A model generated the notes under the pieces. It was not told where the DNA came from. It saw nothing but the letters and a program-made list of their open reading frames with translations, and did no database searches. A stretch of 64,000 nt of DNA. Source: Rhodanobacteraceae bacterium (GTDB lineage Bacteria; Pseudomonadota; Gammaproteobacteria; Xanthomonadales; SZUA-5). Below, one piece after another: positions 26,056 to 34,793 of this stretch. The stretch's first letter is position 1. Each line of letters opens with the position of its first letter. A program made the position numbers and the translations under genes. The DNA is taken from NCBI GenBank assembly GCA_024234055.1, contig JACKOW010000001.1:908001-972000 (forward strand). Direction: 5' to 3'.

Positions 26056-26946
26056 GTGAGACTGGTCAAGAAGTTGCTGTGGGTGGGGCTCAGCTTGCTG
26101 CTGCTGATGGCTGTCGGCGTTGGCGTGCTTGCCTGGCGCGGTGATGCCAAGATGGCCAAGCGCTGGAAGATCGAGCCGGCCAGCAGTTCCGTGGCAACTG
26201 CTGGTGTTGATCTGGCCGAGGGTGAGCGCATCGCCCAGATCCGCGGCTGCAAGGAATGCCACGGTGCGGATCTGGGCGGACAGGTCCTGGCGCTGGCGCC
26301 GATCGGCGCCCTGGTGCCGCCCAATCTCACCGGCGGGCTGGGCGGCGTCACCGCCGCCTACACCGACAGGGACTGGCAACTCGCCATCCGCCATGGCATA
26401 GGCCCGGGCGGCCGGCCGCTGATCCTGATGCCGAGCGATGACAACACCAACATGTCCGAGTCTGACTTCGCTGCGCTGCTGGCCTATCTCAAGAGCCTGC
26501 CACCAGTGGATCGTCAGTTGCAGCCTACGGCCCTGACCTTTCTGGGCAAGGTGCTGCTGGGCGCAGGGCAACTGCCGCTGCTGACCGTCGAGCGCATCGA
26601 TCACAATCAGAAGCCGCCCGTGCTGCCACCGGACAGCGGCATCGAACACGGCGCCTATCTGGCGCAGATCTGCTCGGGCTGCCATCGCGCCGATTTTTCC
26701 GGTGGCCCGATGGCCGCAATGCCCCCCGAGGCGCCGCCGGCCGCCAACCTGACCCCGACGGGCCATCTGGGCACCTGGACGCTGGAACAATTCAGCATGG
26801 CACTGCGGCAGGGCAAGCGTCCCGATGGCAGTGTCATGAACAAGGAATTCATGCCGTGGTCGGCCTTCTCCGGCCTGACCGACACCGAGGTAAACGCGCT
26901 ATACAGCTACCTCCGTACGCTGCCCAAGGTGGAAACACGTCAATGA
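26056..26946 (+). CDS. Membrane-anchored diheme cytochrome c
   Basis: A 296-residue exported electron carrier. An N-terminal uncleaved or lipobox-free anchor (LLWVGLSLLLLMAVGVGVLAW) is followed by two cytochrome c domains, each with a CxxCH haem site: CKECH at residues 65-69 and CSGCH at 206-210. Candidate sixth ligands are methionines in LILMPSDD and NKEFMPW. The start is GTG at 26056 after a GGGAGGA site. Such diheme cytochromes often feed dehydrogenases or oxidases; no partner is next to it. The stop overlaps the next start as ATGA. Confidence 0.88.
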   Translation: MRLVKKLLWVGLSLLLLMAVGVGVLAWRGDAKMAKRWKIEPASSSVATAGVDLAEGERIAQIRGCKECHGADLGGQVLALAPIGALVPPNLTGGLGGVTAAYTDRDWQLAIRHGIGPGGRPLILMPSDDNTNMSESDFAALLAYLKSLPPVDRQLQPTALTFLGKVLLGAGQLPLLTVERIDHNQKPPVLPPDSGIEHGAYLAQICSGCHRADFSGGPMAAMPPEAPPAANLTPTGHLGTWTLEQFSMALRQGKRPDGSVMNKEFMPWSAFSGLTDTEVNALYSYLRTLPKVETRQ

Positions 26947-27488
26947 GCCACACTCTGCCGACGCTGGAAGCTGGTCAGGTGCGCCTGCGGCAACTGGGCG
27001 AGCCCGATCTGGCTGATCTGCACGTCGTGTTTTCGGACACCACCGCGATGCGCTACTGGAGCCGTCCGGCCTTTGTCGACCTCGACGAGACCCGCGGTTA
27101 TCTGGCGGCGATCGACAGCGGCCGCGAGCGCGGCGATCTGTTCCAGTGGGGCATTGAGCACATCGACGATGGCCGCATCATCGGCACCACCACGCTGTTC
27201 AACCTGGACCTCAAGCAGGGCCGGGCCGAGATCGGCTACATCCTCGGTTCGGCGTGGTGGGGACGCGGCTACGCCCAGGCAGCCCTGCGTCGCTTGTTCG
27301 AACACACCCGCGACCAGATGCAGCTGCGGCGCATCGAGGCCGATGTTGATCCGCGCAACGCCGCGTCACTGCGACTGGTCGAGCGCCTCGGCTTCCAGCG
27401 CGAAGGCTACGCCCGCGAGCGCTGGCTGGTGGCCGGCGAGCTGCAGGATGCGGTGTTGCTGGGTTTGCTGCTGCGGGAGATGCCGTAG
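26943..27488 (+). CDS. GNAT family N-acetyltransferase (RimJ/RimL type)
   Basis: A 181-residue acetyltransferase of the RimJ/RimL-like group. It opens VRLRQLGEPDLADL, has the acetyl-CoA loop LGSAWWGRGYAQAALRRL with the GRGYA motif, and the late IEADVDPRNAASLRLVERLGF motif typical for the family. The substrate is unknown. The start overlaps the stop of the cytochrome gene by four bases, so translation is coupled although no functional link is obvious. Confidence 0.9.
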   Translation: MSHTLPTLEAGQVRLRQLGEPDLADLHVVFSDTTAMRYWSRPAFVDLDETRGYLAAIDSGRERGDLFQWGIEHIDDGRIIGTTTLFNLDLKQGRAEIGYILGSAWWGRGYAQAALRRLFEHTRDQMQLRRIEADVDPRNAASLRLVERLGFQREGYARERWLVAGELQDAVLLGLLLREMP

Positions 27489-27500
27489 GGAAAGACCACT

Positions 27501-27795
27501 GTGGGAGCGGATTCATCCGCGACCGGCCCCACCTTCGGTCGCGGACGCGGGCGGCTCTCACCAAACATGCCGCAAGCATTTGATCAAAAACATTTTCCGC
27601 AAAGGTCGCAAAGGACGCAAAGTAGAGCGATTCCAAGTTTTCGGTTGGCGGTGTCGCCAGAGATCGTGCTTAACCGGACAAGCATTTGAATCTTCGCGTC
27701 CTTCGCGTCCTTTGCGGACAAGAAATGAAACACCGAGTTCGCCGACAGTTTGATGCGCGAACAAGCGCACCGTCAGGGGCGACCGGGACTCCCAC
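27501..27795. repeat. Modular array element, GCAAAGGAC unit, copy 2
   Basis: Begins with REP-like GTGGGAGCGGATTCATCCGC (27501), then left end CTCTCACCAAACATGCCGCA (27556-27575), left array GCAAAGGTCGCAAAGGACGC (27598-27621), an unrelated core of about 65 bases, right array CTTCGCGTCCTTCGCGTCC (27691-27716), and right end GCGCGAACAAGCGCACCGTC (27755-27774) to GACCGGGACTCCCACA. It fills the 350-bp gap; no gene is seen. Confidence 0.85.
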
Positions 27796-27838
27796 AGACA
27801 AGCACTCAGCCCCGAACGGCTCCCGCATGAGCGTTAGT

Positions 27839-29062
27839 TCATGCCGGGGCCGCAGCGGCAGTCTTCGGTATCGCCGAGCGCGCGAAGACGTACAGAATCA
27901 TGCCGACAACGGTCAGCAGCATCGAGCCGATCGCCAGGGATCGGGCGCTCTGGTGCACCAGCGGCGCCACCAATCCGGCGATGCTGGCATTGACCAGCAG
28001 ACTGAGGAACATCTGCAGTGAGCTGACGCCGCCGCGGCGATCGGGGAACAGATCCATGCAGGCGATGGTCAGCAGCGGAAAGGCGATGGCTACGCCGAAA
28101 GCCGTCAGCGCAATGGGCAGCACCGCCCACGGCCACTGCACCTGATCGACGGATTGCGTGTAGAGGATATTGGACACACCGGCGATGATCATCAGCGCAT
28201 AGGCCAGTTTCAGACCGCTGCGTGGTTGCACCCGGCCGGCCATGCGGCCACTGGCAAAGGAACCGATCACCATGCCGCTGATGGTGGGCACGAAGAAGGC
28301 GCCGAACTGCAATTCGTTGAGCTTGAGGATATCGAGCACGAAGGCCGGCGCCGAACTGATGTAGAGGAACAGCGCGGCGAAATTGAAGCCGCCGGCAAAG
28401 CACAGCAGCACGAAGCGGCCGTGCTTGAGCATGTGCAGATAGCCGCGACTGAGCTGTCCGGCATCCAGCGGTTTGCGCGCTTCCTCGGGCAGCGTTTCCG
28501 GCAGCAGGCGCCAGCAGGCCAGCAACAAGCCCACGGCCAGCAGCACCAGAAACCAGAACGATGCCCGCCAGCCCAGGACCAGCAGATAGCCGCCGATGAT
28601 CGGTGCCAGTGCCGGGGCGATGCCGAAGATCATGCTGATGCCGCTCATCACACGTTGGGCGCGGGCGCCCTCGAAGCAATCGCGGACGATGGCGCGGCCG
28701 ACGATGACACCGGCACCGGCGCTCAGGCCCTGCAGCACGCGGAAGGCCAGCAGCTGTTCTATCGATTGCGACAGCGCACAGCCGATCGAAGCCAGGGTGA
28801 AAATGGCCATCGACACCAGGATCACCGGCCGCCGTCCGAGCGCATCAGACACGCCGCCGTGCAGCAAGGCCATCAGCGCGTAGGCCACCAGATACAGCGC
28901 CAGCGTCTGCTGCATCTGGAAAGGCGTGGCCGAGAGCGCGCCGGCAATCGCCGGGAAAGCCGGAAAGAAGGTGTCGATGGCGAAAGGGCCGAGCATCGAC
29001 AGCCCGGCCAACAGGGCGATCAATCCATAGGCCGGCCGCGGTGCGGTGGCCGATTGGGTCAT
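27839..29062 (-). CDS. Bcr/CflA family multidrug efflux transporter
   Basis: A 407-residue major facilitator superfamily protein with 12 membrane helices, of the drug:proton antiporter DHA1 Bcr/CflA group. Family features: LGPFAIDTFFPAFPAIAGAL in helix 1, the GxxSDxxGRRPV loop between helices 2 and 3 (HGGVSDALGRRPVIL), and the antiporter motif near GISMIFGIAPALAPIIGGYL in helix 5. The ATG at 29062 is the family start. Substrates of this group include bicyclomycin and sulfonamides; none can be assigned here. Confidence 0.9.
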   Translation of the reverse strand: MTQSATAPRPAYGLIALLAGLSMLGPFAIDTFFPAFPAIAGALSATPFQMQQTLALYLVAYALMALLHGGVSDALGRRPVILVSMAIFTLASIGCALSQSIEQLLAFRVLQGLSAGAGVIVGRAIVRDCFEGARAQRVMSGISMIFGIAPALAPIIGGYLLVLGWRASFWFLVLLAVGLLLACWRLLPETLPEEARKPLDAGQLSRGYLHMLKHGRFVLLCFAGGFNFAALFLYISSAPAFVLDILKLNELQFGAFFVPTISGMVIGSFASGRMAGRVQPRSGLKLAYALMIIAGVSNILYTQSVDQVQWPWAVLPIALTAFGVAIAFPLLTIACMDLFPDRRGGVSSLQMFLSLLVNASIAGLVAPLVHQSARSLAIGSMLLTVVGMILYVFARSAIPKTAAAAPA

Positions 29063-29141
29063 GCGGTCAAGCTCATCAGTGTGTGTTCCGATCCGGCGCT
29101 TGTGGGGTTTTGGGTGCCCCTGGCGATTCGCTTGCGTGGGG

Positions 29142-29376
29142 GCAGGTGGCACGGGGCAGGTGGCACGGGGCAGGGGGCAGGGGACTCACCCTGTTGCTCT
29201 CACCAAACATGCCGCAAGTGTTTGATTTTGTGGCACGAGGGCGCGAGGGCACGAGGGCACGCAAGATCAAGAGCTCGCCGTGAGGCTGCCTTTGCGTGCC
29301 CTCGTGCCCTCGCGCCCTCGCGCCCTCCTATGTTTGTTGCGCGAATAAGCGCACCGCCAGGGGCGACCGGGAATTC
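29142..29376. repeat. Modular array element, GGGCACGAG unit, copy 3, with adjoining 14-bp tandem
   Basis: A GGGGCAGGTGGCAC tandem of about three units (29142-29182) precedes left end CTCTCACCAAACATGCCGCA (29198-29217), arrays 29231-29262 and 29298-29329, and right end GTTGCGCGAATAAGCGCACC (29336-29355) to GACCGGGAATTC. The core GATCAAGAGCTCGCCGTGAG is the reverse complement of the 25729 core. It lies in the 389-bp gap between the transporter and desaturase genes; no gene is seen. Confidence 0.85.
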
Positions 29377-29451
29377 CTCGGAACTTGCGTCGCGTCTGGA
29401 CATCTGCCCCTTGCCCCGCTTTTCCAAGCCTGCCCGAATCTCCTTCCCCGC

Positions 29452-30657
29452 TCACGCCCCAACCAGTTGGTAGCCCTTGATACGCCGGGCAAACTGCTCC
29501 AGCGCGGCAACGCCGGAACGTTCGGCGTCTTCGCACCACACGCGCAGGGCTTCGATCAGGGCATCGCCATTGCGACCTGAACGCTCCAGGGTTTCGGCCA
29601 GACGGCGCTGATAGTCCATGACCACGCTGACCAGCGGTCGCTCGCGCACCCAGGCGCCCATGCGCTCGCGCGATTCCTCATCCAGCCAGCGGCCGTTGTT
29701 GGCCAGCGCCCGGCGCAAGCGCCCGCGCAGCTGCGACATCTTGTCGCCGGCGCGATCGGCTTCTTCACGCAGTACCGGCACGATGACACCACGGAAATAC
29801 TCGCGCATCACCCCGAAGCGGTGTGTCAGCAGCGCGCGCACTGTGTCCATGTCCGGCAGGTTGACGTTGGGCCGTACCGCCAGACTCGGCGCCACGCGCG
29901 TGACCTTGGCCAGACCCAGCGCCGACAGCATACGGATCACCACCCAGCCGATATCGAATTCGTAGCGACGCAGCGCGAACTTCGATGAGCTCGGATAGGC
30001 GTGATGGTTGTTGTGCAGCTCTTCACCGCCGATGAAAAAAGCCCAGGGCGTGAGATTGGTCGAGCTGTCGGTGGTCTCGAAATTGCGATAACCCCACCAG
30101 TGACCGAGCCCATTGACCACGCCGGCGGCCATCACCGGTATCCACAGCATCTGGATGGCCCAGATGGCCAGGCCGATCGAACCGAACAGGCTGATGTTGA
30201 TCAGCGCCATCAGCGTCGGCCCGAGTGCCGGCAGCGGCGCGTAGAGATGGCGTTCCAGCCAGTCGTCCGGTGTGTTCGAGCCGTATTGCTCCACCATCGC
30301 GCGATCCTTGCGCGCCTGCTGGTACAGGGTGACGCCATGGAACAGTACCTTCTTGATGCCGTAGATCTGAGGGCTGTGCGGATCCTCCTCGGTCTCGCAC
30401 TTGGCGTGGTGCTTGCGATGGATTGCCACCCATTCCTTGGTGACCATGGCCGTGGTCAGCCAGGCCCAGAAGCGGAAGATGTGGGCGATGACCGGATGGA
30501 AGTCGACGCCGCGATGGGCCTGACTGCGATGCAGATACAAGGTGACGGCGAAGATGGTCAGCTGGGTCACGAAGACGAAGTACAGCAGCAGCAACCACCA
30601 CGGCGAACCGGTGAGGCCGCTGGCGAAGAAGCTCAGAAGATCGGATGGCATGGTCAT
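29452..30657 (-). CDS. Acyl-CoA/fatty-acid desaturase (DesA-like)
   Basis: A 401-residue integral membrane di-iron enzyme introducing a double bond in acyl chains. The three histidine boxes are HRSQAH (about residue 43), HRKHH (about 80) and HNNHH (about 220), with membrane helices at about 18-40 and 150-190. Homologues include the delta-9 type desaturases of Pseudomonas and Xanthomonas. The C-terminal 130 residues form a charged helical tail (GDKMSQLRGRLRRALANN) usual for this bacterial subgroup. ATG at 30651 is an alternative start two codons in. Confidence 0.88.
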   Translation of the reverse strand: MTMPSDLLSFFASGLTGSPWWLLLLYFVFVTQLTIFAVTLYLHRSQAHRGVDFHPVIAHIFRFWAWLTTAMVTKEWVAIHRKHHAKCETEEDPHSPQIYGIKKVLFHGVTLYQQARKDRAMVEQYGSNTPDDWLERHLYAPLPALGPTLMALINISLFGSIGLAIWAIQMLWIPVMAAGVVNGLGHWWGYRNFETTDSSTNLTPWAFFIGGEELHNNHHAYPSSSKFALRRYEFDIGWVVIRMLSALGLAKVTRVAPSLAVRPNVNLPDMDTVRALLTHRFGVMREYFRGVIVPVLREEADRAGDKMSQLRGRLRRALANNGRWLDEESRERMGAWVRERPLVSVVMDYQRRLAETLERSGRNGDALIEALRVWCEDAERSGVAALEQFARRIKGYQLVGA

Positions 30658-30778
30658 CTCGACGGAGGAAGATGGACCATTATGGTGGCCATGGTCACGA
30701 ACAATCTACGCTACGCGGGCGTATGGAGGTCACAGGTCATGGAGTCGGCGCGGCGGGCTACGTGACGGGGCGTCTTTT

Positions 30779-30922
30779 GTAGGTCACGTTGGCCGCGCAG
30801 CGGGCTACGTGACGAGGCCGCTGGAGCCGCCCTCCAGTCGCGATTTGCTCCAGTCGCGGCTGAAGCCGCTCCCACAGGTGAGCCGATGTCACGTAGCCCG
30901 CATTGCGGACAACGTGACCTAC
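30779..30922. repeat. GTAGGTCACGTTGGCCGCGC inverted element with nested REP
   Basis: GTAGGTCACGTTGGCCGCGC (30779-30798) plus GCGGGCTACGTGAC, and their inverted counterpart GTCACGTAGCCCGC ... AACGTGACCTAC (30888-30922), enclose a REP-like GTCGCGGCTGAAGCCGCTCC. The same arm occurs at 19006. The arms form a long imperfect hairpin. Confidence 0.75.
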
Positions 30923-30931
30923 GATTCCTTC

Positions 30932-31492
30932 TCATGGCATCTCCGCGGCCATGCGCCTGCGCAATCCACTGGCTGCCACCACCTCGGCCCACGGAAACAT
31001 CGGGCCCGGATCCCGCTTGCGCCGTACCTTCAGCGCAGCATCGTCGCTGGCTGGCACCTCGTTCAGATCCAGGTCCTCGTGTCCGGCAATATCGGTCAGC
31101 ATCGGGCAGCGCTGGCGCAGATCGGCAATCAGGTCCAGTAGCGCAGCGATCTGCGCCGGTGGATAGGGCTCACTCATCTGCTGCCGGCGCGAATCCAGCC
31201 AGTCCGGATAGCGCCCGCTATTGACCAGTTCGATGCCGATCGATTGTGGGTTCCAGCCGCGGGTGTGATGGGCGATGGCCTCGATCGGCACATATTCAAT
31301 GCAACTGCCGTCGCGATCGATGTAGTAATGCCCGCTGTTGCCGGTGCCGCTGGGATAAACCACCTGCTCGCCGTATTCGCGGGCCATCGCCAGATCAGGC
31401 AATTCGGTGCAATGGATGACCAGCAGGCGGATATCGCCGAGCTCCCGCCGTTCCAGTTTGTCCGCATACGGCAAAGCTTGCACGATAAACAT
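30932..31492 (-). CDS. N-acetylmuramoyl-L-alanine amidase, AmpD-like
   Basis: A 186-residue Amidase_2 (PGRP-fold) enzyme that removes the peptide from (anhydro)MurNAc. Zinc ligands are visible in LLVIHCTE, in the HH of EAIAHHTRGWN and in the late TDIAGHEDLDLNEV. There is no signal peptide from ATG 31492, so a cytoplasmic AmpD-type role in wall recycling is likely and would pair functionally with MurU in this window. Substrate preference is inferred. It is divergent from the hydrolase gene at 31601. Confidence 0.88.
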   Translation of the reverse strand: MFIVQALPYADKLERRELGDIRLLVIHCTELPDLAMAREYGEQVVYPSGTGNSGHYYIDRDGSCIEYVPIEAIAHHTRGWNPQSIGIELVNSGRYPDWLDSRRQQMSEPYPPAQIAALLDLIADLRQRCPMLTDIAGHEDLDLNEVPASDDAALKVRRKRDPGPMFPWAEVVAASGLRRRMAAEMP

Positions 31493-31600
31493 CGGCCCAT
31501 CCGCGGGTAGTGGCTGCAGCTTCGGTAGGATACGGGCATCGTCAGGGCAGCGCGCGGCAGTCCGCGGGCGCACCGGCGCAGCCCTTTTCTGGAGTCATCG

Positions 31601-32137
31601 ATGTCTGTTTCAGCAGCAACTGGCCATGTGATCCTGTCGCATGGCATGGAAAGCGGTCCCAATGCGACCAAGGTCACGCGCCTGGCCCAGGTGGCGCAGG
31701 CGCTGGGATTCAGCAGCGAACGGGTCGACGATCAGGGCATTGTCGATCCGCTGCGGCGGCTGGATCGTTTGCTGCCGAAGATCGACGCGGCGCCGCGCCC
31801 GCTGATTCTGGTCGGGTCCAGCCTGGGCGCCTACGTATCGGGACTGGCTTCCTTGCAGCGCGACATCGATGGCCTGTTCCTGCTGGCGCCACCGGTGCGT
31901 CTGCCCGGCATCGCGCCGGATCTGGGGCTGCGTGCCACCCATATCGCCATCGTCCATGGCTGGCATGACGAGTTGATCGGGCCCGATGAGGTCTACGCGC
32001 TGGCCAAGTCGAACGCGGCCGAATTCAAGCTCTACGATGCCGACCATCGCCTGACCGACGTGATCGACGCCATCGACGCCGACTTCGAGCGCTTTCTGCG
32101 TCGCTGGCTGCCGCAGGCAGCGGTTGTGGCGGCATGA
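31601..32137 (+). CDS. Small alpha/beta hydrolase
   Basis: A 178-residue alpha/beta hydrolase. The nucleophile elbow is GSSLGAY (about residues 73-79) with Ser75 as candidate nucleophile; HGWHDELI carries the acid Asp and DADHRL the catalytic His. The N-terminal HGMESGPNATKV loop is typical of YqiA-like or UPF0227-type small esterases. The stop overlaps the rlmKL start as ATGA, so the two are coupled, but no shared pathway is known. Confidence 0.85.
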   Translation: MSVSAATGHVILSHGMESGPNATKVTRLAQVAQALGFSSERVDDQGIVDPLRRLDRLLPKIDAAPRPLILVGSSLGAYVSGLASLQRDIDGLFLLAPPVRLPGIAPDLGLRATHIAIVHGWHDELIGPDEVYALAKSNAAEFKLYDADHRLTDVIDAIDADFERFLRRWLPQAAVVAA

Positions 32138-34278
32138 GCACGCACAGCTTCTTCGCCACCTGTGCGCGCGGACTGGAAACCCTGCTCGCACGCGAACTCG
32201 CCGCGCTTGGCGCCGAGGACATCCGCGAAACCGTGGCCGGGGTCGAGTGCTCGGCCACGCTGGCCGCGGCCTATGCCATCGGCTATCAGGCGCGTCTGCC
32301 AAGCCGCTGGTTGTTGCGTCTGGCAGCCGGCGAGATTGCCAATCCGGACGATCTGTACGCGCTGGCGCGCACGGTGCGCTGGCATGAACACTTCAGCGCT
32401 GATCATCGCTTTGCGGTGCAGGTGGCCGGCAAGTCGCCGGCCTTCAACGACACCCGCTTCGCCATGCTCCGGGTCAAGGACGCCATTGCCGATGCCTTCC
32501 GCGAACACGGCGGGGCGCGACCCTTCGTCGATGCCGAATCGCCCGATGTCACGGTCAATGTGGCCCTGAAGGGCTCACGGGCGGCGGTGTCACTGGACAT
32601 GGTCGGTGGCGCCCTGCATGAGCGCGGCTATCGGCGGCCCGGTCATGAAGCACCGATCAAGGAAAATCTGGCGGCCGGCGTGCTGGTACGCGCCGGCTGG
32701 CCGGAGATGGCCGATCAGGAAGTGGCGATCGTCGATCCCTTCTGTGGCGGCGGCACCTTGCTGATCGAAGCGCTGTGGATGGCGGCGGGCGTGCCGGCGC
32801 AGAACTTGCGCCAGGATTTCGCCTGGTCACGCTGGGGCGGGCACGATGCCGGCCTGTGGAATGAGGTGCGGGCCGCAGCCGATGAGCGCGCCCAGCAGGG
32901 TCTGCGCCAGATGCGCGCTCGCGCCTTTGGCAGCGACAGTGATGCCCAGGCCATCCGTATCGCCCGCGGCCAGCTGCAGACCGCGCGCATGGCTGGTTTC
33001 TGCCAGCTCGGCACACTGGACGCGACCCGCCTGAAGCCGCCCGCGAATTTTGCCGCCGGTCTGGTCGTGGGCAATTTGCCTTATGGCCAGCGCCTGGGGC
33101 AGGAACGCGAACTGATGCCGCTGCACCGCGAATTCGGTGGCGCCCTCAAGCAAGGCTTTGTCGGCTGGCGCTTTGCCCTGATCGCCGGCAGCGACGCGCT
33201 GGCGCGGGCCACCGAGCTGCGCGCCGAGAAGATCCAGAAGATCTACAACGGCAGCCTCGAATGTCTGTTGATCACCGGTCCGATCACGGCCGCGGCCGAG
33301 CACCGCGCCGATGCACCGGTGCGCTTCCGCAGCCCCGGTGCCGAGATGGTCTACAACCGCATCAACAAGAATCGCAAGCGCCTGAAGCGCTGGCTCGAAC
33401 GTGAACAGATCGAGTGCTATCGCGTCTACGACGCCGATCTGCCCGAATACGCGGCCGCCATCGATGTCTACGGCGATCGTCTGCACATCCAGGAATATCA
33501 GGCGCCGAGCGAGATTCCGCAGGCCAAGACCGAAGAACGCTTCAAGGATCTGGTGTTCGCCGCGCGCCGCGCCTTCGACATACCCACCGAGCGCATCTAC
33601 CTCAAGCAGCGTCGCAGTCAGACCCCCGAAGGTCAGTACCGACGCCAGGACCACAGCGGCGACCACTTCATCGTGCGCGAAGCCGATGCCCGGCTCGAAG
33701 TGAATCTGCAGGATTACCTGGATTCCGGCCTGTTCCTCGACGGCCGCCAGGTGCGCGCCTGGATCCAGGACAGCTCGCGCGGGCTGCGTTTTCTCAACTT
33801 GTTCTGCTACACCGCATCGGCCACGGTGGCGGCGGTGCTGGGCGGCGCCAGCGAGAGCACCAGCGTTGACCTGTCGCCCACCTACATCCAGTGGGCCGAA
33901 CGCAACTTCCGTCTGAACCAGATAGACAGCCGTCGTCACCGCCTGGTGGCCGATGATGCGGTGCGCTGGCTGGGCAACTGCCGCGGTCAGTTTGACCTGA
34001 TCTATGTCGACCCGCCGACCTTCTCCAACTCCAAGCGCACGCCGACGGTCTTCGACGTGCAACGCGATCACGCTGCCCTGTTGCGCGATGCCCTGCGCTG
34101 CCTCGCGCCAGGCGGTCGGGTACTGTTCGTCTGCAATCTCCGGCGCTTCAAGATCGATCCGGAACTGTCTGCGATTGCCCGTGTCGACGATGTCACCGAG
34201 GCCAGCATCCCACCCGATTTCGTGCGCGACCAGCGCATCCATCGTGCCTTCTGGCTGCGGCCTCTGGCGGAGGTGTAG
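32134..34278 (+). CDS. rlmKL: Bifunctional 23S rRNA methyltransferase RlmKL
   Basis: A 714-residue fusion enzyme making m2G2445 and m7G2069 in 23S rRNA (E. coli numbering). N-terminal THUMP domain (HSFFATCARGLETLLARELA, through about residue 160), then the RlmL methyltransferase domain with VDPFCGGGTLLIEALW and the N6/N2 motif NLPYGQRL, then the RlmK domain with LFCYTASATVAAVLGG, SVDLSPTYIQWAERN and DPPTFSNSKR. Length and order match E. coli RlmL (YcbY). Single copy, with a repeat-rich gap downstream. Confidence 0.96.
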   Translation: MSTHSFFATCARGLETLLARELAALGAEDIRETVAGVECSATLAAAYAIGYQARLPSRWLLRLAAGEIANPDDLYALARTVRWHEHFSADHRFAVQVAGKSPAFNDTRFAMLRVKDAIADAFREHGGARPFVDAESPDVTVNVALKGSRAAVSLDMVGGALHERGYRRPGHEAPIKENLAAGVLVRAGWPEMADQEVAIVDPFCGGGTLLIEALWMAAGVPAQNLRQDFAWSRWGGHDAGLWNEVRAAADERAQQGLRQMRARAFGSDSDAQAIRIARGQLQTARMAGFCQLGTLDATRLKPPANFAAGLVVGNLPYGQRLGQERELMPLHREFGGALKQGFVGWRFALIAGSDALARATELRAEKIQKIYNGSLECLLITGPITAAAEHRADAPVRFRSPGAEMVYNRINKNRKRLKRWLEREQIECYRVYDADLPEYAAAIDVYGDRLHIQEYQAPSEIPQAKTEERFKDLVFAARRAFDIPTERIYLKQRRSQTPEGQYRRQDHSGDHFIVREADARLEVNLQDYLDSGLFLDGRQVRAWIQDSSRGLRFLNLFCYTASATVAAVLGGASESTSVDLSPTYIQWAERNFRLNQIDSRRHRLVADDAVRWLGNCRGQFDLIYVDPPTFSNSKRTPTVFDVQRDHAALLRDALRCLAPGGRVLFVCNLRRFKIDPELSAIARVDDVTEASIPPDFVRDQRIHRAFWLRPLAEV

Positions 34279-34345
34279 GGCAGGGTGGGTTGATTGGCTT
34301 CAATAGGCCCCGGCTACGACCGAAGTGGCCGCACCACCCAGTGCC

Positions 34346-34412
34346 GGCGTCATTGCGAGGAGCGCAGCGACGAAGCAATCCAGTGTTTCCACGACCTTGC
34401 GCCTGGATTGCC
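34346..34412. repeat. CATTGCGAGGAGCGCAGCGACGAAGC element, related to 21637
   Basis: GCGTCATTGCGAGGAGCGCA followed by GACGAAGCAATCCAG and a partial inverted GCCTGGATTGCC arm. The right arm is worn. It matches the widespread family also at 21637-21721. Confidence 0.75.
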
Positions 34413-34491
34413 AGGCTACGCTCTCCATGAAACCATGTCGTAAATTATTGAGTTTTCTGTCGTTCGAGCGCAGCGCCGGCTTCGTTCACCT

Positions 34492-34610
34492 ATAGGAGCG
34501 CCCTTGCGGCGCGACTACTGCCGCGGACGTGCGGTCGGCCGGTCGCGACGCGAGGTCGCTCCTACAGGCCGGCTTGTGGTTCATGGTCCGTGTGCAATGT
34601 CGGGTCGAAA
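34492..34610. repeat. TAGGAGCGCCCTTGCGGCGCGAC palindromic repeat, copy 1
   Basis: TAGGAGCGCCCTTGCGGCGC (34493) and GCGACGCGAGGTCGCTCCTA (34545-34564) form two hairpins. The following CTTGTGGTTCATGGTCCGTG ... TGTCGGGTCGAAAC is shared with the copy at 56917-57022, so about 110 bp are conserved. Together with the preceding element it accounts for most of the 515-bp gap between rlmKL and the Tyr-rich gene. Confidence 0.75.
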
Positions 34611-34793
34611 CAGCTTATGCACCACGGGACCACAGCGTCGAGACGAGTCTGGACCCACAACAGCGAGCGCGAACGATCGAATCGCCAGACAGCTGAACGT
34701 GTCACCGCACGAGCCGCAAACTTCATCCGCGATTCAGCCGCGTCCTTTACTTTGGAAAGGCCTTCCAGGGGCGAAGGAACGGAGGACATCACC

